Below are positions 25,264 through 38,003 of a stretch of 64,000 nt of DNA, one piece after another. How positions within the stretch are numbered: position 1 is the first letter of the stretch; the number at the start of each line of letters is the position of its first letter. Position numbers and translations under genes: made by a program. The stretch is from NCBI GenBank assembly GCA_036365515.1, contig CM070874.1, positions 64,313,583 to 64,377,582 on the forward strand, read 5' to 3'. The stretch comes from Torymus aiolomorphi (Eukaryota > Arthropoda > Insecta > Hymenoptera > Torymidae). The notes beneath the pieces were generated by a model that did no database searches, was not told the origin of the DNA, and worked only from the letters and a program-made list of their open reading frames with translations.

Positions 25264-25490
25264 CGATGGGGGTGAGGCCCCCATCCCCTTATTTTCTATT
25301 TTCCATTTTCAATTTTGCCCACTCCTGATCAAAAGTGATTACTCCTTTCTTTTAATAAGTATCATGACGATACATACTACGAGTGCCGCCACTATTACTT
25401 TTATTATGATTGCATCAGCTACGAAAGTCATTTCTATACAGATTTTTAAAGAAATAAGAAATGATATTAAAAATAGTAAATACAGGCGAG
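25264..25490 (-). pseudogene. two-membrane-segment mini-ORF, array copy B (5'-truncated)
   Basis: The open frame reads LLFLISFLISLKICIEMTF then VADAIIIKVIVAALVVCIVM, then ILIKRKE and a stop at 25339. It aligns with copies A and D: first hydrophobic helix, IK-x-C, second helix, basic tail ending KE. The 5' end is lost at a junction bearing CACGCTGAGCTCGCCT, a sequence also found upstream of copy A, suggesting recombination between repeats. An 8-bp hairpin (GATGGGGG/CCCCCATC, 5-nt loop) lies about 55 bp beyond the stop. Confidence 0.5.
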
Positions 25491-25612
25491 CTCAGCGTGC
25501 TGGTGGCAAGCGCTCATAGCCTTATCATATCTAGTCGGTATTTTACTTGCGGGAATAAGTATGGACCCGCCATTTAGCGTCTGGTCTTATCCTTACTAGT
25601 GTGCCAAAATGA

Positions 25613-25860
25613 TGGGGTGGGCTTGGGTGGATGAGGGTGAAGCCTCCATCCCCCTATTTTCTATTATTCATTGTTCAAGGCCCACCCGTTCAGGAAAATA
25701 ACTACTCCTTCTTTTTTTAATGAGGAGGATGCATATAAATAATGCAAATATTAGAGAGTTGCCAATGAGGCCCCCCAATATGCTTATACTGGCCATCACG
25801 ATACAGGCTACGAGCAATATCCAAGTGTAGAAAAGAAAACGCAGTTACCGTTAAACTCAC
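25613..25860 (-). pseudogene. two-membrane-segment mini-ORF, array copy C (frame-disturbed)
   Basis: On the minus strand one frame reads YTWILLVACIVMASISILGG, then LIGNSLIFALFICILLIKKR, giving two hydrophobic helices and a basic tail; its frame runs on to a stop at 25668 instead of ending at KKE as in the sister copies, probably because of an indel in the A-run. Upstream bases (ACTGCGTTTTCTTTTCTAC) align with those before copy D. A hairpin built on GATG..CATC with AGG/CCT (one bulge) follows the stop. A different frame across the same bases is open for 82 codons (25965-25717) but is not the conserved one. Confidence 0.45.
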
Positions 25861-25964
25861 ACCATTTAGAATTTCAGTCTGAAACAGCTTCGCTAAAACT
25901 TTGCTCCAAGACTGCCTTTTAATTTTTGATTGTATACAATATAGGCGCTGCAAAATCTCACTCA

Positions 25965-26430
25965 TTATTCCCGTCGAACAACTTGACTAAAGCGATCGGA
26001 AGTAGATTTAGCAACCTCATTTATTTTCGACGCTAACCATTTCATGTGCGTGAACATGAACTCGTACATCCTAGACATCTTTGCTTCACTATCTAGATTA
26101 TTAAAGCGTGACATTTCATCCGAAACGGCTGCTGTTTGCAAATGTTGAGACGCCACTGTCGGCGCACTCGTCGCCGGAAACGAAAAAAGCGGTGTCAGAG
26201 GGCTGGATAGCGTACTATTAGCATTGGCCGTAATGTTGACCGGCTGCGTCATTGTTGTAAGTCTAGATGCCTGATGTGAATTAGATAGCGATGCTAAACA
26301 GCACCCCCGAGCTGTCTTCGAACCCAGATATACGCGCGTGCACAGCCCGGATGATATGTCTTATTACAAGAATCACAGGTTGAAAAATTTTTTTTAATAC
26401 TAATATTGCATTTTTCGCAGTGGGGCAATT
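25965..26430 (-). pseudogene. LINE-type ORF1 fragment: PHD-like finger + coiled-coil, frameshifted
   Basis: Reading the minus strand from 26430, LPHCEKCNISIKKNFSTCDS then CNKTYHPGC gives C-X2-C ... C-X2-C-X4-H-X2-C, a PHD-like finger as found at the start of ORF1 proteins of several insect non-LTR retrotransposons. A one-base shift near GCACGCGCG moves the frame to RVYLGSKTARGCCLASLSNS, continuous with the ORF that includes MTQPVNITANANSTL and a helical tail (SEAKMSRMYEFMFTHMKWLA), stopping at 25965. No reverse transcriptase follows. It is inserted within or beside the mini-ORF array. Assignment to a particular LINE clade is not possible. Confidence 0.6.
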
Positions 26431-26666
26431 GTCAAAAAATTCGAGACTTCCCAGCAGCTATCACAGTCGAAAAAGCCGCTTTTATAAGCTTAAAGTCACC
26501 CGGCCGCAGTTAAAAGAAATTAAGTGTTAAAAAGTTATTTCAATCAGTCGCCGGTAAGGCAGAGTGCACTTACATCCGTTTACAAGTGATGTAAAGGGAA
26601 AACGATCAGGCCTAAATAAAAATATCGTAGCTGCGTTACTAACACTAAATAACATAAAGTTTAATG

Positions 26667-26722
26667 CAGAGAGAGAGAGAGAGAGAGGGATGGAGGGAGG
26701 GAGGGAGGGAGGGAGAGAGAGA
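26667..26722. repeat. (GA)n / (GGGA)n simple repeat
   Basis: A purine run GAGAGAGAG changes into GGAGGGAGGGAGG and back to GAGAGA. Confidence 0.95.
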
Positions 26723-26741
26723 AATTTTTTTTTAATTTAAT

Positions 26742-26995
26742 GATGGGGTGAAGCCCCCATCCCCCTTATTTTCTATTATCCAGTTTCAAATTGACCCACC
26801 CCTGACCAAAAGTCACTACTCCTTTTTCTCCTTTTTCTTTACTATCTTTATAATAGATACAATTATTGAGGTCATTATTCCATATGTTAACATGGAATTA
26901 GATAAGACAGACATTAAAACACATATTTTAATTAAAGTCAGGAGAGCTACTAAAAAGATGACATAAAGAATTTTTTTTATATTATAGGTCATCAT
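26742..26995 (-). CDS. two-membrane-segment mini-ORF, array copy D (intact, 59 aa)
   Basis: The ORF runs from ATGATGACC at 26995 to TAG at 26816; 26742-26815 holds the trailing conserved sequence and hairpin (GATGGGG/CCCCATC). The peptide starts MMTYNIKKILYVIFLVALL, has IKICVLMSV between two hydrophobic helices (about residues 8-23 and 33-50) and ends KKKEKKE. It is the only copy of four with an undisturbed frame. Both helices are long enough to span a membrane, giving a hairpin topology with lysine-rich ends. No promoter or homologue is recognised; function unknown. An in-frame GTG 39 bp further upstream gives a longer frame, but the ATG position is the one conserved with copy A. Confidence 0.45.
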
Positions 26996-27279
26996 TTCTG
27001 ATGACCAGTCAAAAAGTAGACGAAATACAGTCACAATGAGTGCTCGAGATTTTGAAATATTTACTGCGTTTTTTATTCACTTCTAAATGAAACAAAATTA
27101 AGTTAGCAAGGCGCTATTTTTTAGACAATACATAAAATTTTCGTAAATCAAAGTAATAATTGTTAAGGGATTTAAAATGATGTAACATTTAAGTTTTCAA
27201 TAATACTTCAACGTCTAGAACAGTTTAAAATTTTGTTACATAAAATAATAATACAAGAGAATAATTTAAATTTGAGGAA

Positions 27280-27434
27280 GTCAAGTGACAATGTATTGTG
27301 CAGTTGTTTTTTTTTGCTTCCTCATAGAGGAAGCTTTGTAATAATAAAATTTTAATTTTCTTTAGATTGCTCTAGAAACATGAATAAAGGTGTTAGAAGT
27401 TTGTGTCACATGATTTTACAAAATGTCTGTATCG

Positions 27435-27471
<37 letters not shown>

Positions 27472-28745
27472 CCGCTTTATTTTCGGATCTACGCGGCCGA
27501 TTTTAACCGGACGGGTATCATTTTTTTTGTTTTTTGATTCCGAATTCGGGAAAAAAATAATTTTGTACGACTAACTGATTCGTTTTTGTTTTATGTCAAA
27601 TTTTTCATTTTCGAAAAATTTATTTTTGATTTTTTTTAATGATTGGATTTAAATTTTATAATCCGATGGGTAGCGTTCGAAAGAGCATAAAAAAACCTAT
27701 ATTTAAAAAAAAAAATTCTCTAGCTATCACGGTTATTTTGTTATTAACAAAAACGTGTTTTTTTTTTAATGCTTATAACTCCCAAACTAAATGGTCAATT
27801 TTTTTTTAGAAAAATCATGATAATGGAGATTATGAATAGCTATAATATGTATAAAATTGAATCCATTCTATTGGTTAGTTTTTAAGAAAAAAATTAAAAA
27901 ATGAAAAAAACGTGTTTTAGGTGGCGACAATTTACGGGAGTAAAATTGTGTTAATCGCTTCAAAATTCCTTGTAGAGGTAGATTTTTGGTTGCCACCTGT
28001 ACCTTTCTTTGGGATAGATGATTGGTTCATAAATTTCAGAGATTTTTGAGGTTAAAATTTTTGCAACCTCTTTTTCGAATCGTAATTTCTCGAGAACGGC
28101 TGTATGTATCAGAATGGGATAGGTAGCATTTAAAAGAGAATTAAAATACCTATATTTTCTAAAAAAAAAGTTTCTAGCTATCACGGTTCTTTGGTTATTA
28201 ACAAAAACGTAAAACATGAAAAATGAAAAAAATGAGTTTTGTATGTCCAACGATTCCGGAGGGAAAATAGTCGTAATTTCTTCAAAATTCCTTGTGGAGG
28301 TAGATTTTGGATAGCTCTTGGTCGAGTTCTTTGGGCAAAATAATTGGTCCATAAATTTCAGAGGTATTTGAGGTTAAAATTTTTTAAACTTTTTTTTAAA
28401 TCGTAATTTCTCGAGAACGGTTCTATGAATCAGCTACAGATTTCTAGACAATTTTGTATGTGATATAGATATTATGTATGTGAATTTTCATCAAGATCAT
28501 ACGATTACTTTTTGATATTCAAAATTTTCCTATTTTACAAAGTTATTTTATTTGTCGCTTGATAACTGGAGAAAACTTGTTTTAATTTTTTTTTTTTTTT
28601 TTTTTTAATTTGGCGGAGATGTAGAATGTATATTATTTATTATATGCGTTTTTAGAGTAAAAGAATTCGTTTATGAATTTCAGAGATATTCGAGGTTAAA
28701 ACTGATTTAGCCTTCTTTTCAATTCGTAATTTTTTGGATATATAT
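27280..28745. repeat. dispersed TG-tract repeat family, copy 2 (with internal duplication)
   Basis: It begins near GAGGAAGTCAAGTGACAATG and includes the short palindrome-like GCTTCCTCATAGAGGAAGC (27316), a lead-in TTGCTCTAGAAACATG, a TG tract (27437-27470) and CGATTTTAACCGGACGGG. The 3' part matches 18400-18700. Inside, a unit of about 320 bp is tandemly repeated: AATTCCTTGTAGAGGTAGAT at about 27964 and AATTCCTTGTGGAGGTAGAT at about 28287. The first part of the family also reappears near 29495-29545. Confidence 0.75.
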
Positions 28746-30796
28746 ACTAGAAAATGGAAATAACACGTGCTATGCGTGCGTGTTGTTCACTTGCTTTTGT
28801 TTTTCATTGAGGGTAATTTACAGCGCGATCAAGTTTTAACCTTATTAGACTCATTCAAGAATATATTTGGTTGAAATTTCAAAAGATTATCTTTATTTTT
28901 TACTCAAAATATCGAAATTTTTTGTATAGAACATTGATTGGGAAAAAGTTTGCATTTTACTTGCAGAATATGCCAGTATTTTTGTTGTAACCTTTTTGGA
29001 AAGTCTCGTGACTGATTGACTTGATTGGTGACTTTATAATAAACATTCATATGTGTAATAAACGAATATATGTAATACAGAGTTTGGTAATTTGTTCGAA
29101 TTTATTTTTAAGTTTTCAAAATATTATGGATTTAAAATATTACCCAAAGTTGAAGGTGCACGCGATAACAATATTTAAAAAATCAACCAATAGTCCTAAA
29201 ATTTGGGAGAGATATATTTTTTTTATATCTTCAAACTGAATTCGTTGCCCAATAAAATCGAACTATTACGACGAAAGATATTTGAGGTTTAAAATAAAAC
29301 TAATTGAACATGTGATAATATTTTGAAAAAATTGATTTATAAAAATATCGGGTTGTCGCACGAGAAAAAGTGTAACAAGAATGAATTTTCTAAAAATATA
29401 TATTAATTTATTACGAATATTCATAAAGAAAATTGGGTATGATACAATTAATTATTGTGATAAAAAATTAAAAAAAAAAGTGAATAAATACATTATTTTG
29501 AGGAAGCTAAGTGCCAATGTATTGGCAGCGGTTTTTTTTATAATTGATCAAGTTTCTTATTCAAATATAATCTCAATAATATACAAATTTAATCCACAAT
29601 AAAAATTATCAAGAATTAATTTAAAATAACTTCAAATACTGAAACGGCAAATTCAACGTCACTGATGTCGCGTGCAATGCGTCCACATCGCTCCATGCTA
29701 TCCTCGCGTTAACTGCATGTCCACGCTGCGTTTTAGTTGTTAGAGCTAGTCGGCGCGTGAAAAACAGACGTGGCGCCTGCGGCGGCATTCTAGTTGCGCA
29801 CGTGCGCGAGAAAATTGCCCTTTATTGGTGCCTTGGCAGCCGCCGACGCGGGCGCGACGTTAATGAAGGAGGACTTTTTTCGCGAATGTGGAACGTACGA
29901 ACGCTGTTTTTCTTTTTTTTTTTTAGGAGGGGAGAGGGTACACTTGGTCTAGATCGTGTGTTTAGAAGATTGGTTTTTGAAGGGTGACGGATGAGCGTTA
30001 TAAGAATGGTTAATTGATTAGTGTTAGTTTTCTTAAATGTGTGAGACTTCATTATTGGTTATTATAAGTTATGAGTTTTAATTATTGAATTTTTATATCT
30101 TTATGAATGGATTAGTAATTTTTGTAGATTTGGACGTTGATTAGTATTATGATAAAACCATGTATTATATTCAGAAGTATATAATTTATGAATTAGCGGA
30201 TTTTGGAATACTTGCATAGTTCATACAAGGAATGAATTCTGTTTCAAAATTAGCATAATTTATTTGGCACAATCTATCGTGGAGAAAAAATCAAAGGATG
30301 GTCCAAAATGGATTTTAAATGAGACAAGTAGCTTTTCATCATTTTGTTAACTAAATTGACAAAAGAAAATATTGAATTTTGTTTTTTAAGATATTTTATA
30401 CCACTCTAACCTCAAAATCACAACTTTGGTATGATTTTTCGGCTCTCGTGGTATAAAATACCGTTCGAAACGAGTGCGGAAGTTGATTATTTACTTCGTG
30501 TGACTTTTCGCACTCGCTTCGCTCGTGCGAAAAACGTCAGACGAAATAAATCATCACCTTCCGCACCAGTGTCGAAATGTACAATAAAAAATCTTGTATC
30601 AGACCCCAAAATCTTAAAATGGTAGAGCAATTCTAAACCGGGATTCAAGTTTAGGAGGACATAAGAATATGGTGATCTAGTTTCTTGCATATACCACTTA
30701 TTTCTTATCATAGGGGTGTATAATTAGGGTGGTAGCAAAGTTTTGTTTAATAGCATTTTATGAGTGCGTTCCACCATTTCGGAAATGTTATATATC
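28746..30796. other. AT-rich non-coding DNA, one CpG-rich block and one palindromic module
   Basis: 29640-29990 is CpG-rich (CGGCGCGTGAAAAAC, GCGCACGTGCGCG). At 30437-30585 is a copy of the palindromic module described at 53040, with core CACTCGCTTCGCTCGTG near 30511. No gene supported. Confidence 0.45.
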
Positions 30797-30992
30797 CACG
30801 GAAAAAATGGTTGGTTACGGTCACCAAGTAATTAGTAAAAATTAGTAAAAATGTAAAATAAACCAATAAAATAGTTACCACAATCAGGTTATTTGTTACA
30901 CTAATTTTTTATGGATTCATCTTACCAATGTTGGACAGATGGAACCTTTTTACAAATTAGTTCATAACCGTAACTAATCATTTGTTTCCGTG
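30797..30992. mobile_element. 196-bp MITE with CACGG ends
   Basis: The left end CACGGAAAAAATGGTTGG and TTACGGT are mirrored at the right by ACCGTAACTAATCATTTG and TTTCCGTG. Non-coding. CAC-starting ends suggest a CMC/EnSpm relative, by analogy only. Confidence 0.65.
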
Positions 30993-32975
30993 TGAATCAA
31001 TTAATTTGTGTACCATCTCCATAAAATCACGAAAATTCTTTTGTACAAGATATTTAAAAATGATTTTATGTTACTAATAATTATTACTCATATTCTAAAC
31101 GAATAATATCGTGCTAGAATTTTGTTCACTATTATCATCTACTTTTTAAAGAAATATATATATACAATTCAAGAAGCTCCTTAGTGTCCAACTGTCTACA
31201 CCAATTCGTATTCGGCGCGAAAGCGTTTTATCCGCAAAGACACTACACGGGGGCACTATCTCGTCGCGTTCGAAAGCTCCTTGCAAATCAGATTTCACCG
31301 TCTCTCTTTCGCTTGCCTCCCGCACACGCGAACAACAAACGACGACGCCGCGGCCACATGCACGCACATACGTATTCAGCTGATTGACAATGATTGAGGA
31401 GCGCCAAGTTTTCGCCGGCGCCAACGCTCGATACCTGCCAGACACTCTATGCGCTCGCGCGTGTGTGTCTCGTTGCCGCCTTTTCTCGCTCGCTTTTCTG
31501 GCCGTGTTGGAACTTTGCGAGGAAAGTTATAATACACTTTCCAGTTGGTTTTTAAACTGGATTTCCTCGGGCTCAAGTGGATTGTGGTGAAGTGGAAGAG
31601 GATAGCGGTTGTTTTGGTAACTTATTTGGCGCTATGCTAGACAAGATTTTTTAATGTCAATTTATAAATGTATCAAAAAGATATATTGAGAAATGTGGTA
31701 AATTTAAGTGAAAAGCCAAAGGTATGTGAACAACAACGCGATTATGACAATATTCATAATTTATTGGCACGCATGAATTATATGATAATAATTGACTTGA
31801 ATGTGTTATAAATAACAGGAATAGCTCGTATCATTCCTAAACCATATAAAATGTTAATAATGATGGGATATGGTCTTGGCGTACGGGAAATTCAACGTTT
31901 TGTACGTGACTAAGCAAAATGCTAAAACTGCATGAATTTTAATGCGGAATTCCATGTGTATTAATGCACCTTGATGAAATGTTTTACGGTGCGGCGATGA
32001 TACGTGCTTTTTTCACGCATGAAAACTCCCCGTAGATTGAATTAAAAGTCATTTATGGCCTGTTATCTTGCGAGGGACTACAATATTATTAATTCCTGAA
32101 TCAAATTTGCAATATTTGCAAAAAAAAAGGTAAATATAAAACTATTCTCGCAATTTTCGTTTGTTCACTGTTATCTGTCCCTTTTTAAATCTCCTCGCAC
32201 GCGTCGATACTTCTCTCGATTTCCATTTTCCAGCCCGCATGCGCGCATCCTTTCTCCGTCTGCTTCTCTCTCTCGAGCCGTCGAAACTCCCTGAAATACC
32301 GAATCTCAAATCTGCCGAAGATCTCTCTCGCGACTCCTCCTCCTCCACCTTCTTCTTCTTCTTTCCTTTGTGTCCCATTCTCACCAGTCGCGTTTTTCTT
32401 AGCGCCTACCTCCTCTCGCGCTCCATCGTCGCCAGCGGTTCTTCTTTCTCGCTTTGATCCTTTTTTAAACAGTCTCCCTGTCCCTGTCTTCGGCTTATTC
32501 TGAGGATTCCTCGTATATATACATAGCAGTTTCCGGTTTCCAGCCGTTTTGCGCGTATGTTTATGTATATGAGGTGGCACGGGGTAGGGGTGGGGGTAGG
32601 AGTTCTTTACGGGCAGTGGAGTCACGCTTGTCTTTAAATCTTTCTCTCTTCGCTGGTCTGGGTGACGAATTCGCCCTGTCTCGCTCCGCGGCGGGACTTT
32701 GCATTTTTGAGGGGAGATGGGGGAAAGGACGCGAGGCTCGAACGGTTTTTTCGGGATAAATTGTAGCCTGATCGCGACGGTAATTCTTTGTTTTCGAGGG
32801 GACTTTGTTTCGTATTTGCCTGATAAAAGGGATATTTAAATTTTTTTCTCGTGTTGTTGGCGGGATGTATTGTTTTCTTAAGTATAATTGACATTTATCA
32901 CAGCTTTTTAAATTAAAAGAGTAGTTTTTCAATTCATACTTTATACATTAGTAATGAAATGTTATATGAAACCAA
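30993..32975. other. non-coding; two CpG/CT-rich blocks
   Basis: CpG-rich blocks at about 31190-31620 and 32190-32800 flank an AT-rich section (31620-32150) with mixed composition. Frames of 60-146 codons occur on both strands of the same bases and are low in complexity (serine, arginine, proline, lysine-rich), with no splice support. No gene called. Confidence 0.4.
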
Positions 32976-33591
32976 CACTGAGAGAAGAATATTGTTACTG
33001 TTAACATATTTATCTATTTGAAATACAACTATTTGGCATGTTTAAGGATAAAATGTAATATTGTAATAGTTACAATATCTATATTAACTAATAGACATAT
33101 TCAGATTTGAAAGTAGTTGATGGTAGAAGTTCTTGTAAATTGTAGTTTTTGAATTTAATAGCCAATTTTCTACCAAAATGATGTTGTTATATAACAAAAA
33201 GGTTTGAAATAAAAACTCCATTTAGTTTTTTACTCCAACGTTTCGGACATTTTTATTGTTTATGTCCCTCATTAGGATAAACAATAAAAATGTCGGAAAC
33301 GATGGAGTAAAAAAAAATGATGTTTTTATTTCAAACGTTTTTGTTATAAAACAACATCATCCTGGTAAAAAATTGGCCATTAGATTAAAAAAATACTACA
33401 ATAAGCATATTGTAACTATTACAATATCAATGTTCTCAGATAACATATTGAAATTGTTTATGAGAACATGGTAACTTAACTGTTAACATGGCATTATAAC
33501 TGTTACAATGTCTATATTTGGTCATATTTAAACATATGCATCTTAACCGTTACAATGCCATGTTAACAGTAAACAAATCCTTTTCTCAGTG
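32976..33591. mobile_element. 616-bp non-autonomous element with CACTGAGA ends
   Basis: The left end is CACTGAGAGAAGAATATTG, and the right end CCTTTTCTCAGTG is its inverted counterpart. Subterminal repeats of TGTTAACAT and TGTAACAGTTA occur on both sides. The CACTG terminus is of the type known for animal EnSpm/CMC transposons. A second foldback (33161-33385) is nested inside. Related single ends occur at about 55675 (CACTGAGAGAAAATT) and 63441 (CACTGAGAAAAG). Confidence 0.65.
33161..33385. mobile_element. nested foldback, about 225 bp
   Basis: Arms: GATGATGTTGTTATATAAC-like and TTTGAAATAAAAACTCCAT on the left; ATGATGTTTTTATTTCAAA and GTTATAAAACAACATCATC on the right; inner arms ACATTTTTATTGTTTAT/ATAAACAATAAAAATGT with CCTCATTAGG at the tip. 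The outer bases TTTCTACCA/TGGTAAAAA extend the pairing. Confidence 0.75.
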
Positions 33592-36500
33592 TATATACCA
33601 TTCAAGACATTCAAATTATTTTTACAATTGTTTTTAAAAAAACAGCATATTTGTGCCATTGAAGCTATCGATAGACACATCGAGAATGAAAGCGAGGGTA
33701 TTAGAAAGCGAAGACGCGTAAGTTATCGCCGAAAAAATGAGATCGACACACAACACATGCACACGTGGTTTACACTCGCCCGTGATTTACGCCTGGAAAG
33801 AGTCTCGCGATCCCGAGGATCATAAACATACAATGTGTACTGATTGTAAGCATACGGTCTCGCCTGTGCCACCATTAACGAAAGGTTTACACTGTATCTG
33901 ACTAGGCCTGGATGGGAACGACTGGTGTGTGTGCATATGCAAAACGAAAGTTAGTAAAAAGATATAAAAAGGTTCTTTGTTGGTAACTGGAGCGTATTTC
34001 TGTTTTCTTAATTTTAATGTTAATATTAACACTTGAAAGCAATATTGTAACAAGATAAAAACTTTCTTGTTAAAATTTAGGTTATTTCTTAATCCATTGA
34101 GGTGTAAAATTATTAAAATTATCAAATTTATTTCGCACATAATATAGAATTATAATATAATATTACCATGTAAAATACGCGAAAGCATTGAAAAGTGAAC
34201 CCGCAATACCAAAAACCTCTCGCAGACGGTGCAAATTTCCGCGATAAAAGCGATAATTTTTATTAACCCCGAGGAATTTCACCTTGCAAATCTAAAAATG
34301 GAAAAATTTCAGTAAGTGATTCTCGCTCGGTCCCTTAACCCTCTCCTTAAAATCGTAAAATACGATGCACGCACAGCTGTGGCGGAGCGTACACACACAT
34401 ATACATGTATATACAAGAGAAGTCGAAGCTTGTGCGCGTGCATTTTTTACACCACCTCTCGTTACTTCGCAAATTTATTAACCGACAAATGGCCTCGAGA
34501 CTCCTCGCAGTTACACTTCAAAGGAGACGCGTAAGTATAAGAAGCGTAAAATCTGGTAAGGAGAGCAAAAAACTCTCGCTTTCCCCAAGGACCGCGCGCG
34601 CGCGAGCCACATAATTAATAGGTGTTCGGCGGCTGCCAATTTCAAGGACTCGCGCACATTAGTTTTAGCAAAGATGATGCCCCGTACGCTCGACGCATTA
34701 GCATAAAAATATCTTTCCATACCGCGGGGAGTTTTGCATTTGAAAGACAATATAACGTCAATAATTTGCGGGCGAGAGATTATTAGTAAAAGTTCCTTTT
34801 CCGTTCAAAAATACAATCGACAAACCGTGTAACTATCACAATCTCTCCTTGCTTAAAAAAAACGTCAACCTTCGTCATAGACGAAATTTCACCTGCATGT
34901 ATCGATAGTTTTCACCACCTCGTGCGCGCAATTATCTCCAATGCGAGTCAATTTTCTCCCAAACAAACCTAATCCCCAAGTTAGAAAATGAAGAAAAACA
35001 CACACACACACACACATACATCGGGAGAATAGAAATCTTCGACTCCCGTTTTGAACGTTTTAAACCGGCACTACGCGTCGGCGTGTCCGTCGCGCGCGCA
35101 TAGTTCGAGATGACAAGCGGCAGGCGCGCTATCTAATCGCGATCTACCATCGGCGCGATGAAGTATATATTGTGCCCACATCGACGCGCCTCTAATACAC
35201 AATCCGCGAGACAACCGAGAACGGGAGGCTTCCTTTTTTATTACCAATAAAAAGTGCATAGTTTTCAGTAAACACACACACACACACACACACACTCGGC
35301 GTACACAAAATCCTCAGTATATACGCGTCGATTTCTATTTTGTCGGAGTGCCGAGGTGTTTGCGTGGGGTTCTTTTTTTTGTCGCTCGACCGAGACGCAC
35401 GGAAACTTTCACGCAAATTACTTTGTCACTTTATTATAATTTAAGATTTATAGTCGTTGAAACTCGACTATATATGCGCGAGAGCGTAGCGCGCAAGTAG
35501 TAGCTGCGCATATTACACGTGCGGCGGTGGCGGCAGTGCAGCACTTTCGCAAATGTTATACATTCTCTAACGTGAATTATGCGTATCGAGCTGAAGCTGT
35601 AAGATATACGGAGCAATGTATGGTATTAACAATTCTTTCCAACTTTAATTTGATAATACTGTAATTGGTTACTTCCGTAGTTCGGGGATTAATAAATTCG
35701 TCTATACCGACATGAAACGTGAAAAAATCACTTACATCGATAAATTATTCACGCAGCGAAAATTAGCGCGTATAATAAGGTATGCAATAATTTCGGATCG
35801 AAATGCGCCGCGTCATCCTGAAAAATGCGCACACGCAGAGCCGAGTCATTAATTATCAAAGCTCCCTTATAACGCGGGGCGTAGCCCCGACAACTTAATT
35901 GAAAGTGAAGCTTGTCGTTCGACAGCCTCTGCTGCAGTGCTGAGAAGCGACGGTGACAAGCGGTTAACGCGCCGGCGGGGTCCTCAAAACTTCCAGCAAA
36001 CGAGAAAGTCGGAGAGAAGGGAAACTATCGACTCGAAGTTAATGAGATTAAAAATGTATAATAGTTTTTGCAAAAGACGTATAACAGTGGGTGCATTGTT
36101 CTTTTGCATTCGTCGTTATATAGCTGAATTCAAACGTGCTGCGCACCTATTTTAACTTGACTATTTTTAACATTATATCTTCAAAACTAATTTAAAATTA
36201 GCTCTACCAATCCAAAATATGTATTCCTTTATGTCCCTCAAGTTGCCTCGTGCTGTTGTGGTTTTGATAAAGTTTTTAGAGTTAGAGAGACAATTCAATT
36301 TACCATTCACATCAGATTACCATCTATCAGAATGATAAATACTTTAGTATAAATTAGCAACTTAATAAACGAATATTCCGCCGCATCAATTCCAAATCGA
36401 GAATCACTACTAAACACATACCGCTCACTTTATGCTCCATGCCAACGCAACACGTAGCGTCGTATAAGCTCTGTAACCTTGATTTTCCCACCGTCGAGCA

Positions 36501-37215
36501 GCGACGCGACGCTTCCGCTTGAAAAACAATAAAGGAATCTCTCTCTCTCTCTTTCTCCTCGCATCAGCACACAATGTCCCATAAAGGAAAGCCGCGTCCT
36601 CCCCCTAAAAAGTAACCACCATAGACATAAGTCCCGCTCAAATCAATATAAGTAACATCACTCCGCCTCGCCGCTGCGCTATCCCATCTAGTCGATATTT
36701 AACGCGCTCTTTAATTTCGCCGTCGTCTTTCTACCATGGGCGTCGTCGCCGCTCGCGGAAGCGCCATTAAACGCGCGCGGATACAGGTGCTTATTACGGG
36801 GGAAGGCTTGGGAAGAGTATTCGCGCGTTATTTTAATGAGCTTCCTCGCGCGCGCTTCTGCGACACAATAAAGCGGGAGGGTATTATGTGCGCGGGGCAA
36901 CGGTATGCGCACGCGCGCGTCGATACGGCTGAGAGCTTTCCAATTGCCGCCGCGGATTTCGGTGCGCGTGTATTAATTACTGGGTGAGTCGTTGGTAGCG
37001 CGGGGTTTTTGAATTTTTAGCCTTTGTTGTGCGCGAACGTGCATGTGTGGAGGTGACGCAACCAGGATGTCGTTAGGCGTGTGGCTTCGTTATTGCGTTT
37101 CGCGATGATGTGAATTTATTAAATGAAAATGTCAGCTTGTGTGAATACTGTTGGGTAACTTTATGGTTCATTACGCAAAAATTTGGAGAAGAAGATTTGT
37201 AGTAATTACGTGGGT
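33592..37215. other. non-coding; extended CpG-rich region with CA/TG microsatellites
   Basis: No gene supported. CpG-rich blocks run at 33660-33930, 34190-36180 and 36400-37110. CA tracts occur at about 34999-35015 and 35273-35294. Candidate frames in this region overlap antisense frames and carry no splice signals in register. Confidence 0.4.
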
Positions 37216-37650
<435 letters not shown>

Positions 37651-38003
37651 TTATGTAAACACAAATATCAGTGGCAGCTAATAAAAACATTAACATAAAT
37701 TTCTAAAGGCAAAATGAATGTATATAAAATTATATGCCCATGAACCATAACCGTTTCAACTTTAAAACTTTTATCTTAAAATTGAGAGGGTAATTCTTTG
37801 ACGTAAGCTCAGCGTCGGCGGAGAGCATGAGAGGATGCGGGAAAAAGGTTGAGGTGGTTAATAAATGCGTAAAAACAATAATAATTAAAGTTAAAATAAA
37901 ATACTTCTAAAAAAACACGGTAGAGCAAAGTATAAACCCAAAAAAATCAAGAAAATTTAAATAAACAAAATAAAAACAAAAGGAAATATAAGTAAAAAAA
38001 ATG

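Noticed and set aside
25717..25965. 82-codon frame starting MSEILQRLYCIQ, overlapping the ORF1 stop
   Set aside because: The part over copy C of the mini-ORF array is in a frame not conserved in the sister copies; likely a chance read-through frame.
32142..32932. Frames up to 146 codons on both strands
   Set aside because: Same CT/GA-rich low-complexity origin; lysine/glutamate versus serine/leucine mirror images.
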